This document shows, one piece after another, positions 40,464 to 50,332 of a DNA stretch of 64,000 bases. The notes below the pieces were generated by a model. The model was not told the DNA's origin and searched no databases. It saw only the letters and a program-made list of their open reading frames with translations. The stretch comes from Bacteroides bouchesdurhonensis (lineage in GTDB: Bacteria > Bacteroidota > Bacteroidia > Bacteroidales > Bacteroidaceae). The DNA lies in NCBI RefSeq assembly GCF_900155865.1, contig NZ_LT707006.1, positions 3,388,577 through 3,452,576 on the forward strand, given 5' to 3'. Made by a program: the position numbers and the translations under genes. Numbering within the stretch: the stretch's first letter is position 1; each line of letters starts with the position of its first letter.

Positions 40464-43172
40464 ATGACCCTATACATCATTTTATGTTTTGTCGCTTTGT
40501 GCGCGGGTATGGCCTTGTCGGTCTATGCGTTCGGTACGGGCGGCAAGCGCAAGCGAATCTTTCAGGACATCTATTTCTCAGCGGAGGAAACGGACGGTGT
40601 GGGTGTGCTGTACACCAAGACCGGCGAATATTCCGCCGTACTTAAGATAGAGAATCCGGTACAGAAATATTCGGCGGACATAGATAGCTACTACGACTTC
40701 ACGCACCTGTTCACCGCCCTTGCGCAGACCTTAGGCGAAGGGTACGCCATCCACAAGCAGGATATCTTCGTCAGGAAACAGTTTGCAAGCGAACCGGCTG
40801 ACGGGCAGGAGTTCCTGTCGGCGTCGTATTTCCGCTACTTCAAAGGGCGTCCCTACACGGACAGCCTTTGCTACCTGACCATCACGCAGGAGGCGAAAAA
40901 GAGCCGCCTGTTCTCGTTCGACAACAAGAAGTGGCGCGATTTCCTCGTGAAAATCCGCAAGGTGCATGACCAACTGCATGACAGCGGCGTACAGGCCAGG
41001 TTCCTGAACAAAGCCGAGGCGAGCGAGTATGTCGACCGCTACTTCGCCATGAACTTCAAAGACCGCACCGTGTCGATGACGAACTTCAAGGCGGACGATG
41101 AAACGGTGTCGATGGGCGACAAACGCTGCAAGGTGTACAGCCTTGTGGACGTGGACTGTGCCGCACTGCCCTCGATGATACGTCCGTACACGAACATCGA
41201 GGTGAACAACACGGAAATGCCGGTCGATCTGGCTTCGGTGGTGGACAACATACCGGACGCCGAGACGGTGGTCTATAACCAAGTCATCTTCCTACCCAAC
41301 CAAAAACGGGAACTGGCGATGCTCGACAAAAAGAAGAACCGCCACGCGAGTATTCCGAACCCGAACAACCAGATGGCGGTCGAGGACATCAAGCGTGTGC
41401 AGGAGGTCATTGCCCGTGAAAGCAAGCAACTGGTATATACGCACTTCAACATGGTGGTAGCCGTATCTGCCGGTGCAGACCTGCAAAAGTGTACGAACCA
41501 CTTGGAAAACGCATTCGGGCGCATGGGCATCCATATCAGCAAGCGGGCGTACAACCAACTGGAACTGTTCGTCGGTTCGTTTCCGGGCAACTGCTACACG
41601 CTCAATGAGGAATACGACCGTTTCCTGACCCTTTCCGATGCGGCGATGTGCCTGATGTACAAGGAGCGCGTGCTGCACAGCGAGGAAACACCGCTGAAGA
41701 TTTACTACACCGACCGTCAGGGTGTGCCGGTGGCTATTGACATCACGGGAAAAGAGGGAAAGAACAAGCTGACGGACAACTCGAATTTCTTTTGTCTGGG
41801 GCCTTCTGGGAGTGGCAAGAGCTTTCATATCAACTCGGTCGTGCGCCAGCTCCATGAGCAGGGAACGGATGTGGTCATGGTCGATACGGGAAACTCATAC
41901 GAGGGACTGTGCGAGTATCTGGGCGGCAAGTATATCAGCTATACCGAAGAACGGCCTATCACGATGAATCCGTTTCGCATCAACCGGGAGGAATACAACA
42001 TCGAGAAGATAGACTTCCTCAAGAACCTTATCCTGATGATTTGGAAAGGGTCGGACAGCCAAATCCCCGAAATTGAGTTCCGCATTGTCGAGCAGATAAT
42101 CATAGACTACTATGATGCCTATTTCAACGGATTTACAAGATACACCGACGAGCAACGGGAGGTACTGCTGAAAAACCTGTTTGCGGCGGCCAGCCGAAAG
42201 AACCCAAACAAACCACCCAGAGAGGTGGATGAGATGGTGCGCAAACAGATAGAGGTGCTTGAGGCACGGCGGGCGGCCCTCAAAGTGACGGAGCTGAGTT
42301 TCAACTCATTCTTTGACTACTCATTCGACCGTCTGGAGCAGATCTGCACCGAAAACGACATCACGACAATCAGCTACTCGACCTATTCGACCATGCTGCA
42401 GCCGTTCTACAAGGGCGGTGCGTATGAGAAAATTCTCAACGAGACAGTGGATTCGGCACTGTTTGACGAGACATTCATTGTCTTTGAAGTGGATGCAATC
42501 AAGGAAAATAAGAAACTGTTTCCCATTGTCACACTGATTATCATGGACGTGTTCCTGCAGAAAATGCGCATCAAGAAGAACCGTAAAGTCCTTGTCATCG
42601 AGGAAGCGTGGAAGGCCATTGCCAGCCCGCTCATGGCGGAATACATCAAGTTCATGTACAAGACCGCCCGTAAATTTTGGGCTTCTGTTGGCGTGGTGAC
42701 GCAGGAGATACAGGACATCATCGGCAGCGAAATCGTGAAGGAGGCCATCATCAACAACTCGGACGTGGTGATGCTGCTGGATCAAAGCAAGTTCAAGGAA
42801 CGCTTTGACGAAATCCGAAAGATTCTTGGTCTGACCGAGGTGGATTGCAAGAAGATATTTACCATCAACCGCTTGGAGAACAAGGATGGGCGCAGCTTCT
42901 TCCGCGAAGTGTTCATCCGCCGGGGGACGACCAGCGGCGTGTATGGCGTGGAAGAGCCGCACGAGTGCTACATGACCTACACGACCGAACGGGCGGAAAA
43001 GGAGGCACTGAAGCTTTACAAGAAGGAACTTCGGTGCAGCCACCAGAAAGCTATCGAGGCATATTGCCGGGACTGGGATGCCAGCGGTATCGGGAAGTCC
43101 CTGCCTTTTGCACAAAAAGTAAACGAGACGGGGCGTGTGCTCAACCTCCGTCCCGTGTATGAATCCAAATAA
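40464..43172 (+). CDS. TraG-family conjugation ATPase (VirB4-like), second system
   Basis: A 902-residue ATPase with an N-terminal membrane helix, a VirB4-type N-domain, Walker A GPSGSGKS at residues 446-453, Walker B KVLVIEEAWK near 708, and GVVTQEIQDI. It is larger than the first TraG and differs throughout, so it belongs to a distinct conjugation lineage. It energises assembly and transport. Preceded by a 111-base gap after the TraF gene, without a clear terminator. Confidence 0.93.
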   Translation: MTLYIILCFVALCAGMALSVYAFGTGGKRKRIFQDIYFSAEETDGVGVLYTKTGEYSAVLKIENPVQKYSADIDSYYDFTHLFTALAQTLGEGYAIHKQDIFVRKQFASEPADGQEFLSASYFRYFKGRPYTDSLCYLTITQEAKKSRLFSFDNKKWRDFLVKIRKVHDQLHDSGVQARFLNKAEASEYVDRYFAMNFKDRTVSMTNFKADDETVSMGDKRCKVYSLVDVDCAALPSMIRPYTNIEVNNTEMPVDLASVVDNIPDAETVVYNQVIFLPNQKRELAMLDKKKNRHASIPNPNNQMAVEDIKRVQEVIARESKQLVYTHFNMVVAVSAGADLQKCTNHLENAFGRMGIHISKRAYNQLELFVGSFPGNCYTLNEEYDRFLTLSDAAMCLMYKERVLHSEETPLKIYYTDRQGVPVAIDITGKEGKNKLTDNSNFFCLGPSGSGKSFHINSVVRQLHEQGTDVVMVDTGNSYEGLCEYLGGKYISYTEERPITMNPFRINREEYNIEKIDFLKNLILMIWKGSDSQIPEIEFRIVEQIIIDYYDAYFNGFTRYTDEQREVLLKNLFAAASRKNPNKPPREVDEMVRKQIEVLEARRAALKVTELSFNSFFDYSFDRLEQICTENDITTISYSTYSTMLQPFYKGGAYEKILNETVDSALFDETFIVFEVDAIKENKKLFPIVTLIIMDVFLQKMRIKKNRKVLVIEEAWKAIASPLMAEYIKFMYKTARKFWASVGVVTQEIQDIIGSEIVKEAIINNSDVVMLLDQSKFKERFDEIRKILGLTEVDCKKIFTINRLENKDGRSFFREVFIRRGTTSGVYGVEEPHECYMTYTTERAEKEALKLYKKELRCSHQKAIEAYCRDWDASGIGKSLPFAQKVNETGRVLNLRPVYESK

Positions 43173-43183
43173 GCATTGCAGCC

Positions 43184-45730
43184 ATGAAACGACTACTCCT
43201 TATCCTGACCATCGCCTCGGTCGCACTCTGCCAGACGGTTCACGCCCAGTATTACAGCGTGAACTACGACACCCGTACCGTTGCGGCGATGGTGGCCGCC
43301 TTCGGTACGGAAGCGGTCGCCGAAGGGTACTACCGGGAGCAGGTCGATGACATCCTCAAGCACTACACGGCAGCGGAGGTCGCTACCGCCGGGATATTCG
43401 CGGCCAAGTTCTTGGAGCATAAAGCCCTGAGCGACCTCGGCATCTGGAACAGCCGCACGGAGAACTACTACTACCGGCGCATCTACCGGATGGTGGCGGA
43501 GAAAATCATGCCCAAGATATGGGTGGTGGCGAAGCAGATGCTCCATTCGCCGCAAACGGCTATCTATTGGGGCAGTTACCTGATGAAAGTCTGCGACGAT
43601 ACCAAAAGTCTGTGTATGCAGTTCGAGAGCGTGGTGACCAACAGCACGCTGACCTTTTCGGACATCGCCTTTCTCGAAATCAATCCGGAGATTGCCCCCT
43701 TGCTAAAGCTCTCCGAAACGGGAAACATCGACTGGCAGCGGATGATGGACAACTTCGCCCACATACCGGGCAACTTCACGCACGAGAACCTGAAAAGCGA
43801 CCTCGACAACCTTTATAACACGGGTGTCGGCCTTGCAACGGCAGGCATTGCCAATCTCGGTGACGCCCTGTTGCAAAGCAGCTCGTTCCATGACCTGATG
43901 GGCGGAAAGGTTGAAGAAATCGGCAACCTGTATGAACACTACGGGAGTCTATTCGAGCAGGCGGAACATGACATCGGCGGCTTGCTGATTGACATGGTGG
44001 GTGGTCCGGACAACGTGGCCGGTCTGTTCAACTTCAGCAACTACAACCTCACGGCATGGATGACCGACTACCTGGACGAAGCGATGGGGAACTATTACAC
44101 GCAGCGGTGGTACATTGCCCGGCGTGACCAAGGGAGCGTATCGCTGTGCGACTACTATCCTCCGACGGACGACAACAGCATCCTGAACGGGGGCGCATGG
44201 GTGCGGTTCAACACGAGCGACCCGAATTTCTATCCCAACGCCTCGCAACGGGAACAGGTACTTGCCAACTCGGAAGGATATGCCGGTTGGTCAAGAAACC
44301 GCGTGCAGCAGTTGAACAACCAGAACGACGGGTTCAGCTACAGCATCAACTATTGGATGAGTGCCTATATCATCAGCAAGAAAAACAAGCAGACCAAAAA
44401 GGCATACGCATACGAAATCCATGTGAGCAAAAGCTGGAATAAGGAAGAAGTTGTCTATGAGGAAGTCTTCGATTCCTACTCGATGGACTTGAATACGTTT
44501 CGGGCGCAACTGAATGTCCGACTTGCGGAGTTCAACGAAAACGAGGACGGCTACACCTATTATATATCTTCCGGTACGCGGAACTATTACCAAGCAACGG
44601 ACGCCGCCAAATTGAAGGGATGCGAGAGCGTGACCATCAGCGTGACCTGTTCCGACGGGGTTACGCTCGGACAGGGCTCGACACAATACAAGTGCCGTAA
44701 ATGCGGCAGCTCGTTGAATGCCCACACCAAGGAGTGCGCCATGCAGACCTCGGTGACGGAAAACAACCTCGACCTTTCGGAACTGGATGCGCTGTTGAAC
44801 GAGGCAAACAGCCAAGCGGCCAATCTTGAAGCGCAAATCGGGACATTGGAAAACGAGAACGCTGTCCTGCTGAAGAAAATCAGTACGGCGAGCATTGAGG
44901 ATGCGGCGGCTTACCGACAGCAGTATAATGCAAACAAGACACGGATAGACCGTCTGAAAGGCGAACTCGCGGAGTGGAAGAAGAAACAGTCCGACTATGC
45001 TCAGGCGAAGTCGGAAGCCGCAGACGACAACAGCGTAGCGACGGATGACTATTACCGCATTCCAGCTATCATGCAAGACTGCAAGGCTGCCTACGGCCTG
45101 ACATGGCAGGACGGCGGATCGTGGAACGGCTATTCGTATGTGCGCAAGGCGACAATGCCGAACATCAACGGCATCATCACATTCAAGGCTACGGTCTCGA
45201 TTGCCCGCAAGCCGAAATATTTTCTCGGCATCAAGATTCACCGTGCCATCATCCAAATCCAATGGGAACTGACCTCGGTCTATACGGACACGCACGTCGC
45301 CGATGTGCTGACACTCGATCCGGGGCTTTCGGATGCGGAGAAAACCAAATTAGTGAACGACCGCATCGCCGAAATCGCCCGTGAACACCCGTCCTGCAAA
45401 ATCACGACGGAATACGCCCGCAGCACACCGCTGGAGGAAACTCCGTCCGGCGACGTGTACCATCTGCTGTGGTCGAGCGACCGCCTCGAAATCGCGAGGG
45501 AGGTGGACAGCAGAATCACAAGGATATACGCCGACTTGGTATCGCTGGAAAAGATGATGCACTACAAGCGGAGCATCCTTGACGTGATGAAGGATGTGTT
45601 GCCCGGACTGGACACGGACGAAGGCCGCAGGCTGACGCTCGTGGAGGAATGCCATGACCGCTGGGTGGAGAGCGCACGGACGTTTCGGAACGATGGCGGC
45701 AGAAACGGCGGAAAGGAGGTGCGGCCATGA
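43184..45730 (+). CDS. Large exported protein of unknown function in the second transfer operon
   Basis: An 848-residue protein with a signal peptide (to about residue 21, TVHAQ). The first third is helical, the middle is Asn/Tyr-rich with many aromatic residues, then a small zinc-ribbon-like CRKCGSSLNAHTKEC (about 505-520), a predicted coiled coil (about 530-610), and a beta-rich end. No family recognised. Place in the operon next to TraG and its export signal suggest a periplasmic or surface component, possibly for mating-pair contact. Confidence 0.7.
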   Translation: MKRLLLILTIASVALCQTVHAQYYSVNYDTRTVAAMVAAFGTEAVAEGYYREQVDDILKHYTAAEVATAGIFAAKFLEHKALSDLGIWNSRTENYYYRRIYRMVAEKIMPKIWVVAKQMLHSPQTAIYWGSYLMKVCDDTKSLCMQFESVVTNSTLTFSDIAFLEINPEIAPLLKLSETGNIDWQRMMDNFAHIPGNFTHENLKSDLDNLYNTGVGLATAGIANLGDALLQSSSFHDLMGGKVEEIGNLYEHYGSLFEQAEHDIGGLLIDMVGGPDNVAGLFNFSNYNLTAWMTDYLDEAMGNYYTQRWYIARRDQGSVSLCDYYPPTDDNSILNGGAWVRFNTSDPNFYPNASQREQVLANSEGYAGWSRNRVQQLNNQNDGFSYSINYWMSAYIISKKNKQTKKAYAYEIHVSKSWNKEEVVYEEVFDSYSMDLNTFRAQLNVRLAEFNENEDGYTYYISSGTRNYYQATDAAKLKGCESVTISVTCSDGVTLGQGSTQYKCRKCGSSLNAHTKECAMQTSVTENNLDLSELDALLNEANSQAANLEAQIGTLENENAVLLKKISTASIEDAAAYRQQYNANKTRIDRLKGELAEWKKKQSDYAQAKSEAADDNSVATDDYYRIPAIMQDCKAAYGLTWQDGGSWNGYSYVRKATMPNINGIITFKATVSIARKPKYFLGIKIHRAIIQIQWELTSVYTDTHVADVLTLDPGLSDAEKTKLVNDRIAEIAREHPSCKITTEYARSTPLEETPSGDVYHLLWSSDRLEIAREVDSRITRIYADLVSLEKMMHYKRSILDVMKDVLPGLDTDEGRRLTLVEECHDRWVESARTFRNDGGRNGGKEVRP

Positions 45731-46452
45731 AACGCATTTTACGGATAGCCGCATTGCTGCTCTTCCTGCTGCCCGGTATCGCCAAGGCGCAGTGGACTTT
45801 CGATATAGTCTCCGTCGAAGCCTACATCAACGACCACAAGAAGCAGCGCAGCCTGTTGTTGGCCCGCAGTACCTTGGAGTACAGCAACAAACTGTTGCAC
45901 GAATACAGCTGTAAGGAAGTCGGGGGCTATAAAGAGCTGAATATCGACCTTGACCGGTACACCCGTGCGTTCGATGTCATCGACGTCATGTACCAGTCGT
46001 TGCGCACGGTGCTGAACGTCAAGAATACCTACACATCGGTCAGCGACCGTATCGGCGACTATAAATCATTGTTGGAGGATTTCAATGCGAAGATATTGAA
46101 ACGGGGACGCATCGAATCCGCAGATACCCTGATTATCTCCATCAATGCGAGGGGGCTGAGGGCGATTGCCCGTGAGGGGGAACAGCTCTACAAGTCCGTG
46201 AGCGACCTCGTGCTGTATGCCACCGGAGCGGCAGCCTGCTCGACCTCCGACCTGCTGATGGTGTTGGAGGCCATCAACCGCTCATTGGACAACATCGAGC
46301 GGCATCTGAACCGTGCGTATTTCGAGACATGGCGGTATATACAGGTGCGTATCGGCTATTGGAAGGCAAAGGTATATCGCTCCCGCACCATGCGGGAGAT
46401 TCTCGATGACGCCTTCGGGCGTTGGCGCGGAGCCGGAAGACTGGATTATTAA
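45727..46452 (+). CDS. Exported helical protein, second transfer operon
   Basis: A 241-residue protein with a signal peptide ending AKAQ, rich in long helices (heptad-like LLARSTLEYSNKLLHEYS, LEDFNAKILKRGR). It resembles TraI/VirB5-like proteins in size, signal and helical nature, but I see no clear sequence match. Overlaps the preceding gene by four bases. Confidence 0.65.
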   Translation: MKRILRIAALLLFLLPGIAKAQWTFDIVSVEAYINDHKKQRSLLLARSTLEYSNKLLHEYSCKEVGGYKELNIDLDRYTRAFDVIDVMYQSLRTVLNVKNTYTSVSDRIGDYKSLLEDFNAKILKRGRIESADTLIISINARGLRAIAREGEQLYKSVSDLVLYATGAAACSTSDLLMVLEAINRSLDNIERHLNRAYFETWRYIQVRIGYWKAKVYRSRTMREILDDAFGRWRGAGRLDY

Positions 46453-46470
46453 CGACAAAAAGAGAAGAAT

Positions 46471-47238
46471 ATGAACAGAAAACTATTACTCATGGCGGTG
46501 GCGGTCACCGTAACGACAGCCGTACACGCACAGTATGTAACGTACAACCATGATTCGCCGAAGCAGAATCAGGTAACGGTCATGGAGACCGGTACGGGCG
46601 CACTCTCGCCCGACCTCTATTATTCCGTGCTGCACAACAAATACAAGAAGTCGGCAGCGGCCAAAAACAAGCTCTCGTTCCGCACGCTTGCCGGTATCAA
46701 TCTCTACAACCAGGTGGACGAAGCGGAAGCCATTGATTCGGCCTTGGTCAAGCGGGCGAAGGTCGAGGCGTTGAACGTTGCCGACCGGCAGGTGGACATC
46801 GCATGGCTTGCCGAGGGCGATAAGGTCAGCGGACAGATGGAGCGGTTCCGGCGCAACATCGACCGTATTCTCCTGTCCGGTGGCACTCCGGCCGACAAGG
46901 AACGGTGGACGGAATACTACCACGTCTATCAGTGTGCCATCAAAGCCACGAAAGACGCCTATATGCCCAATGCCCAGCGAAAGAAGGAGTATCTGCGCAT
47001 TTACGAGGATGTGGCACGGCAGAACGAGATTTTAGTGGGCTACCTTGCCAAGCGTCAGAACGCAACGGTGACGAATGCACTGCTGAACGCAACGGACAAC
47101 CGTACCCTGCATAAAGGCGGTATTGTCCGCAATGCCATGAGCCGGTGGCAGGAATCACGCCTTGCGGTGCGTGGTTCGCAATCGGGCAGCAACGGAAACG
47201 GCGAAGATGACAACGAGAGTGTAAACAGAGGGAAATAA
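46471..47238 (+). CDS. Exported helical protein (DUF5045-like), second transfer operon
   Basis: A 255-residue protein with a signal peptide ending VHAQ, followed by YVTYNHDSPKQNQVTVMETG and a helical body, ending in an Asn/Gly-rich tail. It resembles the DUF5045 proteins that occur in Bacteroidales conjugation loci; I am moderately sure. It precedes the TraJ-like gene, the place of TraI in the first system. Confidence 0.65.
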   Translation: MNRKLLLMAVAVTVTTAVHAQYVTYNHDSPKQNQVTVMETGTGALSPDLYYSVLHNKYKKSAAAKNKLSFRTLAGINLYNQVDEAEAIDSALVKRAKVEALNVADRQVDIAWLAEGDKVSGQMERFRRNIDRILLSGGTPADKERWTEYYHVYQCAIKATKDAYMPNAQRKKEYLRIYEDVARQNEILVGYLAKRQNATVTNALLNATDNRTLHKGGIVRNAMSRWQESRLAVRGSQSGSNGNGEDDNESVNRGK

Positions 47239-47250
47239 AAAGACAGGGCT

Positions 47251-48384
47251 ATGGCAAACGGAGATATACTTTCGGATTTCGGCATCAACCTGTTGGAGGA
47301 GGAAATAGATGATGTCATCTTTCAGACCAACGAGTTTCTGACTGACGCGACTTTTACCGGTGCGCAGGGACCTTTTTGGTGGATATTGCAGATGTGCATG
47401 GCACTCGCGGCACTGTTCTCCATCGTCATGGCGGCAGGTATCGCCTACAAGATGATGGTAAAGCACGAGCCGTTGGACGTGATGAAGCTGTTTAGGCCGC
47501 TTGCCGTGTCGATTATCATCTGCTGGTGGTATCCGCCTGCGGACACGGGTATGGCGGGGAGCCGGAACAACTGGTGTTTTCTCGATTTCCTGTCCTACAT
47601 CCCTAACTGCATAGGTTCGTACACCCATGACCTGTATGAAGCCGAAGCTTCACAGATATCGGACAGGTTCGAGGAAGTTCAGCAGCTCATCCATGTGCGT
47701 GACACGATGTACACGAACCTGCAGGCACAGGCGGATGTCGCCCACACAGGCACATCCGATCCCAATCTGATAGAGGCGACAATGGAGCAGACCGGTGTGG
47801 ACGAAGTGACGAACATGGAAAAGGATGCGGCGAAGTTGTGGTTCACGTCTTTGACGGCAGGTGTCATCGTGGGGATAGACAAAATTATCATGCTGATTGC
47901 CCTCGTGGTGTTCCGAATCGGTTGGTGGGCTACGATTTACTGCCAACAAATCCTGTTGGGAATGCTGACGATTTTCGGGCCGATACAGTGGGCGTTCAGC
48001 ATCCTGCCAAAATGGGAAGGTGCTTGGGCGAAGTGGCTGACACGCTATCTGACGGTGCATTTCTACGGGGCGATGCTCTACTTCGTGGGCTTCTACGTGC
48101 TGCTGCTCTTTGACATTGTATTGTGCATCCAAATCGAGAACCTGACGGCGATAACCGCCAGCGAGCAGACGATGGCCGCCTACCTGCAGAACTCGTTCTT
48201 CTCGGCGGGCTACCTGATGGCGGCTTCGATTGTAGCTCTCAAGTGCCTGAACCTTGTTCCGGACTTGGCGGCATGGATGATACCGGAGGGCGACACGGCA
48301 TTCTCTACCCGAAACTTCGGCGAGGGCGTGGCACAGCAGGCGAAGATGACGGCAACCGGAGGGTTGGGCGGCATCATGAGATAA
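47251..48384 (+). CDS. TraJ-family polytopic membrane protein (VirB6-like)
   Basis: A 377-residue protein with several membrane segments (LQMCMALAALFSIVMAAGIA, IDKIIMLIALVVFRIGWW, ILLGMLTIFGPIQWAFSILP, MLYFVGFYVLLLFDIVLCI). The GPIQWAFS and KWEGAWAKWLTRYL blocks parallel TraJ of the first system. A glycine-rich C-terminus is shared too. VirB6-like channel protein of the inner membrane. Confidence 0.88.
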   Translation: MANGDILSDFGINLLEEEIDDVIFQTNEFLTDATFTGAQGPFWWILQMCMALAALFSIVMAAGIAYKMMVKHEPLDVMKLFRPLAVSIIICWWYPPADTGMAGSRNNWCFLDFLSYIPNCIGSYTHDLYEAEASQISDRFEEVQQLIHVRDTMYTNLQAQADVAHTGTSDPNLIEATMEQTGVDEVTNMEKDAAKLWFTSLTAGVIVGIDKIIMLIALVVFRIGWWATIYCQQILLGMLTIFGPIQWAFSILPKWEGAWAKWLTRYLTVHFYGAMLYFVGFYVLLLFDIVLCIQIENLTAITASEQTMAAYLQNSFFSAGYLMAASIVALKCLNLVPDLAAWMIPEGDTAFSTRNFGEGVAQQAKMTATGGLGGIMR

Positions 48385-48425
48385 TCCGCAAAAGATAATA
48401 TAAACCCAATAAAAATCATAACAAC

Positions 48426-48821
48426 ATGAAATTGCAAGAGAAAATCAAAAGCTGGTGCAAGGATGAGAAATTTATGTCCTTTGCACAGGAACGAGCGAGA
48501 AAAGAGGTTTGCGAGGTGGCGGAGAACCACCGCATCGACCCGCAGTATGAAGAACTGGACGAAGCCTTCGAGTACGACGACCGGTACATCGCCCCCTTAG
48601 TGACGTACCTAACGTACAAGCTGCGTCTTGCCCTGCTGCAGCGGAACGCTGGTAAGCGCAAAAGAGGAATCTGGTGGGTGCTTGTCCATGTGGAGATGCA
48701 GGGCTATTACGTGGAGATATTCTCGGCGGAGTTCGAGAATCTTTTGACGGAACTTCGGGATGCGGTCATACCCATGCTGCACACGGAATATGTACAGATG
48801 TTGAACGGTAAAAGGGAATAA
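48426..48821 (+). CDS. Hypothetical protein between TraJ and TraK
   Basis: A 131-residue soluble, cysteine-poor protein starting MKLQEKIKSWCKDEKF, with no signal peptide or membrane helix. It is helical with an RGIWWVLVHVEMQGYYVEIF strand region. It is only 3 bases from the TraK gene, so it belongs to the operon, but the first system has no equivalent here. No family recognised. Confidence 0.6.
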   Translation: MKLQEKIKSWCKDEKFMSFAQERARKEVCEVAENHRIDPQYEELDEAFEYDDRYIAPLVTYLTYKLRLALLQRNAGKRKRGIWWVLVHVEMQGYYVEIFSAEFENLLTELRDAVIPMLHTEYVQMLNGKRE

Positions 48822-48824
48822 CCG

Positions 48825-49439
48825 ATGGTCATCAAGAATTTGGAAAACAAAATCAGACTGGTGGGCATCATCTGTACCGCTTTTCTCGTGGGATGTGTCA
48901 TCATCAGCTTGTCAAGCATCTGGACAGCCCGGACGATGGTCTCGGATGCGCAGAAGAAGGTGTATGTGCTGGACGGCAACGTGCCTATCCTCGTGAATCG
49001 CACGACAATGGACGAAACGCTTGATGTGGAAGCCAAAAGCCATGTGGAGATGTTTCATCATTATTTTTTCACGTTACCGCCGGATGACAAATATATCCGC
49101 TATACGATGGAAAAAGCGATGTATTTAGTCGATGAGACGGGGTTGGCACAATACAACACGCTCAAGGAAAAGGGTTTCTACTCCAACATTTTGGGTACGA
49201 GTTCGGTGTTCTCCATCTATTGCGACAGCGTGGCTTTCAACAAGGAGAAGATGGAGTTCACCTACTACGGACGGCAGCGCATCGAGCGACGGAGCAATAT
49301 CCTGATGCGTGAACTGGTGACGGCAGGACAGCTCAAGCGTGTACCCCGAACAGAGAACAATCCGCATGGGCTGCTTATCGTGAACTGGCGTACCCTGCTG
49401 AACAAGGACATCGAACAGAAAACGAAGATCAACTACTAA
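48825..49439 (+). CDS. TraK-family protein (VirB8-like)
   Basis: A 204-residue protein starting MVIKNLENKIRLVG, with one membrane helix (about 13-33), FHHYFFTLPPDD and a C-terminal LVTAGQLKRVPRTENNPHGLLI block. These parallel FHELFFTLSP and the DDNPNGFTI region of the first TraK. VirB8-like inner-membrane assembly factor. Confidence 0.88.
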   Translation: MVIKNLENKIRLVGIICTAFLVGCVIISLSSIWTARTMVSDAQKKVYVLDGNVPILVNRTTMDETLDVEAKSHVEMFHHYFFTLPPDDKYIRYTMEKAMYLVDETGLAQYNTLKEKGFYSNILGTSSVFSIYCDSVAFNKEKMEFTYYGRQRIERRSNILMRELVTAGQLKRVPRTENNPHGLLIVNWRTLLNKDIEQKTKINY

Positions 49440-49451
49440 ACAACGGAGTTT

Positions 49452-49832
49452 ATGAATATCAAGGGATTCAGGCGGATGCTCTTCGGTGAAAAGATGCCGG
49501 ACAAGAACGATCCGAAATACAAAGACCGTTACGAGCGGGAGGTGTCCGCCGGACGAAAGTTCGCCCAAGCGACACGTATCGACAAGGCTGCCGCCAAGGT
49601 ACAGGGATTCGCCAACGCGCACCGGATACTTTTTCTGGTCATCGTCTTCGGTTTCGCTATCGGAGGGTTCACTTGGAACATCTATCGCATTACGATGGCA
49701 TACCGCAACAGCCGGCCGACACGCACGGCGACGGAAATGCAGGATTCGGTGCTGCGGGAAAGACACAAGAGGCTGCAAGGGGGTGAAATAAGGGAAAATC
49801 GGAACGAGAACAAGAAATATGAACCGCAATAA
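49452..49832 (+). CDS. TraL-position membrane protein
   Basis: A 126-residue basic protein with one membrane helix near residues 58-78 and charged ends. Like TraL of the first system it is small, basic and single-spanning, and lies just after TraK, but the sequence is different. Probably an accessory inner-membrane component. Followed by a methyltransferase gene rather than directly by TraM. Confidence 0.65.
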   Translation: MNIKGFRRMLFGEKMPDKNDPKYKDRYEREVSAGRKFAQATRIDKAAAKVQGFANAHRILFLVIVFGFAIGGFTWNIYRITMAYRNSRPTRTATEMQDSVLRERHKRLQGGEIRENRNENKKYEPQ

Positions 49833-49842
49833 AGGAGTGCTT

Positions 49843-50325
49843 ATGAATACACGATTTGAAAAATCAGTCCGCTCGTCGGACGAATGGTACACCCCGAAGG
49901 AGGTGCTGAAAGCGTTAGGCAGGTTCGACCTTGACCCTTGCGCCCCTGTCCATCCGTTGTGGCCGACCGCCGAGGTCATGTATGACCGGGACATGGACGG
50001 ATTGTCCCTGAAATGGGAAGGGCGTGTATGGCTCAATCCTCCGTACTCGCGTCCCCTTATCGAACAGTTTGTCCGAAAGTTGGCGGAACACGGCAACGGC
50101 ATCGCGCTGTTGTTCAACCGTTGCGATTCCAAAATGTTTCAGGACGTCATTTTCGAGAAAGCGACGGGCATGAAATTCCTGCGCCACCGCATCCGGTTTT
50201 ACCGCCCGGACGGAACACGCGGCGATTCTCCCGGTTGCGGCAGCATCCTGATCGCATTCGGAGTGGAAAACGCAGAAGTGCTGAAAAACTGCAGCATTGA
50301 AGGCAAGTATGTACAACTCAATTAA
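49843..50325 (+). CDS. Phage-type DNA N6-adenine methyltransferase (Dam family)
   Basis: From the ATG at 49843, preceded by AAAGGAG, 160 residues: SSDEWYTPKEVLKALGRFDLDPC and VWLNPPYSRPLIEQFV. The NPPY motif and the DEWxTP start are hallmarks of the phage-type Dam methyltransferase family. No restriction enzyme partner is adjacent. It lies between TraL-like and TraM-like genes, so it is co-expressed with the channel and could protect the incoming DNA from restriction. An ATG at 49819 is possible but overlaps the preceding gene. Confidence 0.88.
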   Translation: MNTRFEKSVRSSDEWYTPKEVLKALGRFDLDPCAPVHPLWPTAEVMYDRDMDGLSLKWEGRVWLNPPYSRPLIEQFVRKLAEHGNGIALLFNRCDSKMFQDVIFEKATGMKFLRHRIRFYRPDGTRGDSPGCGSILIAFGVENAEVLKNCSIEGKYVQLN

Positions 50326-50332
50326 AAGATGT

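Noticed and set aside
42321..43115. 264-residue minus-strand open frame opposite the second TraG
   Set aside because: Antisense to a region coding for Walker B and following blocks of a clear ATPase.
44291..45295. 334-residue minus-strand open frame inside the 848-residue gene
   Set aside because: It is antisense to a gene with signal peptide and operon context, and shows no domain pattern.
49125..50132. 335-residue minus-strand open frame spanning TraK-like to Dam genes
   Set aside because: It crosses three well supported plus-strand genes and lacks protein-like composition.
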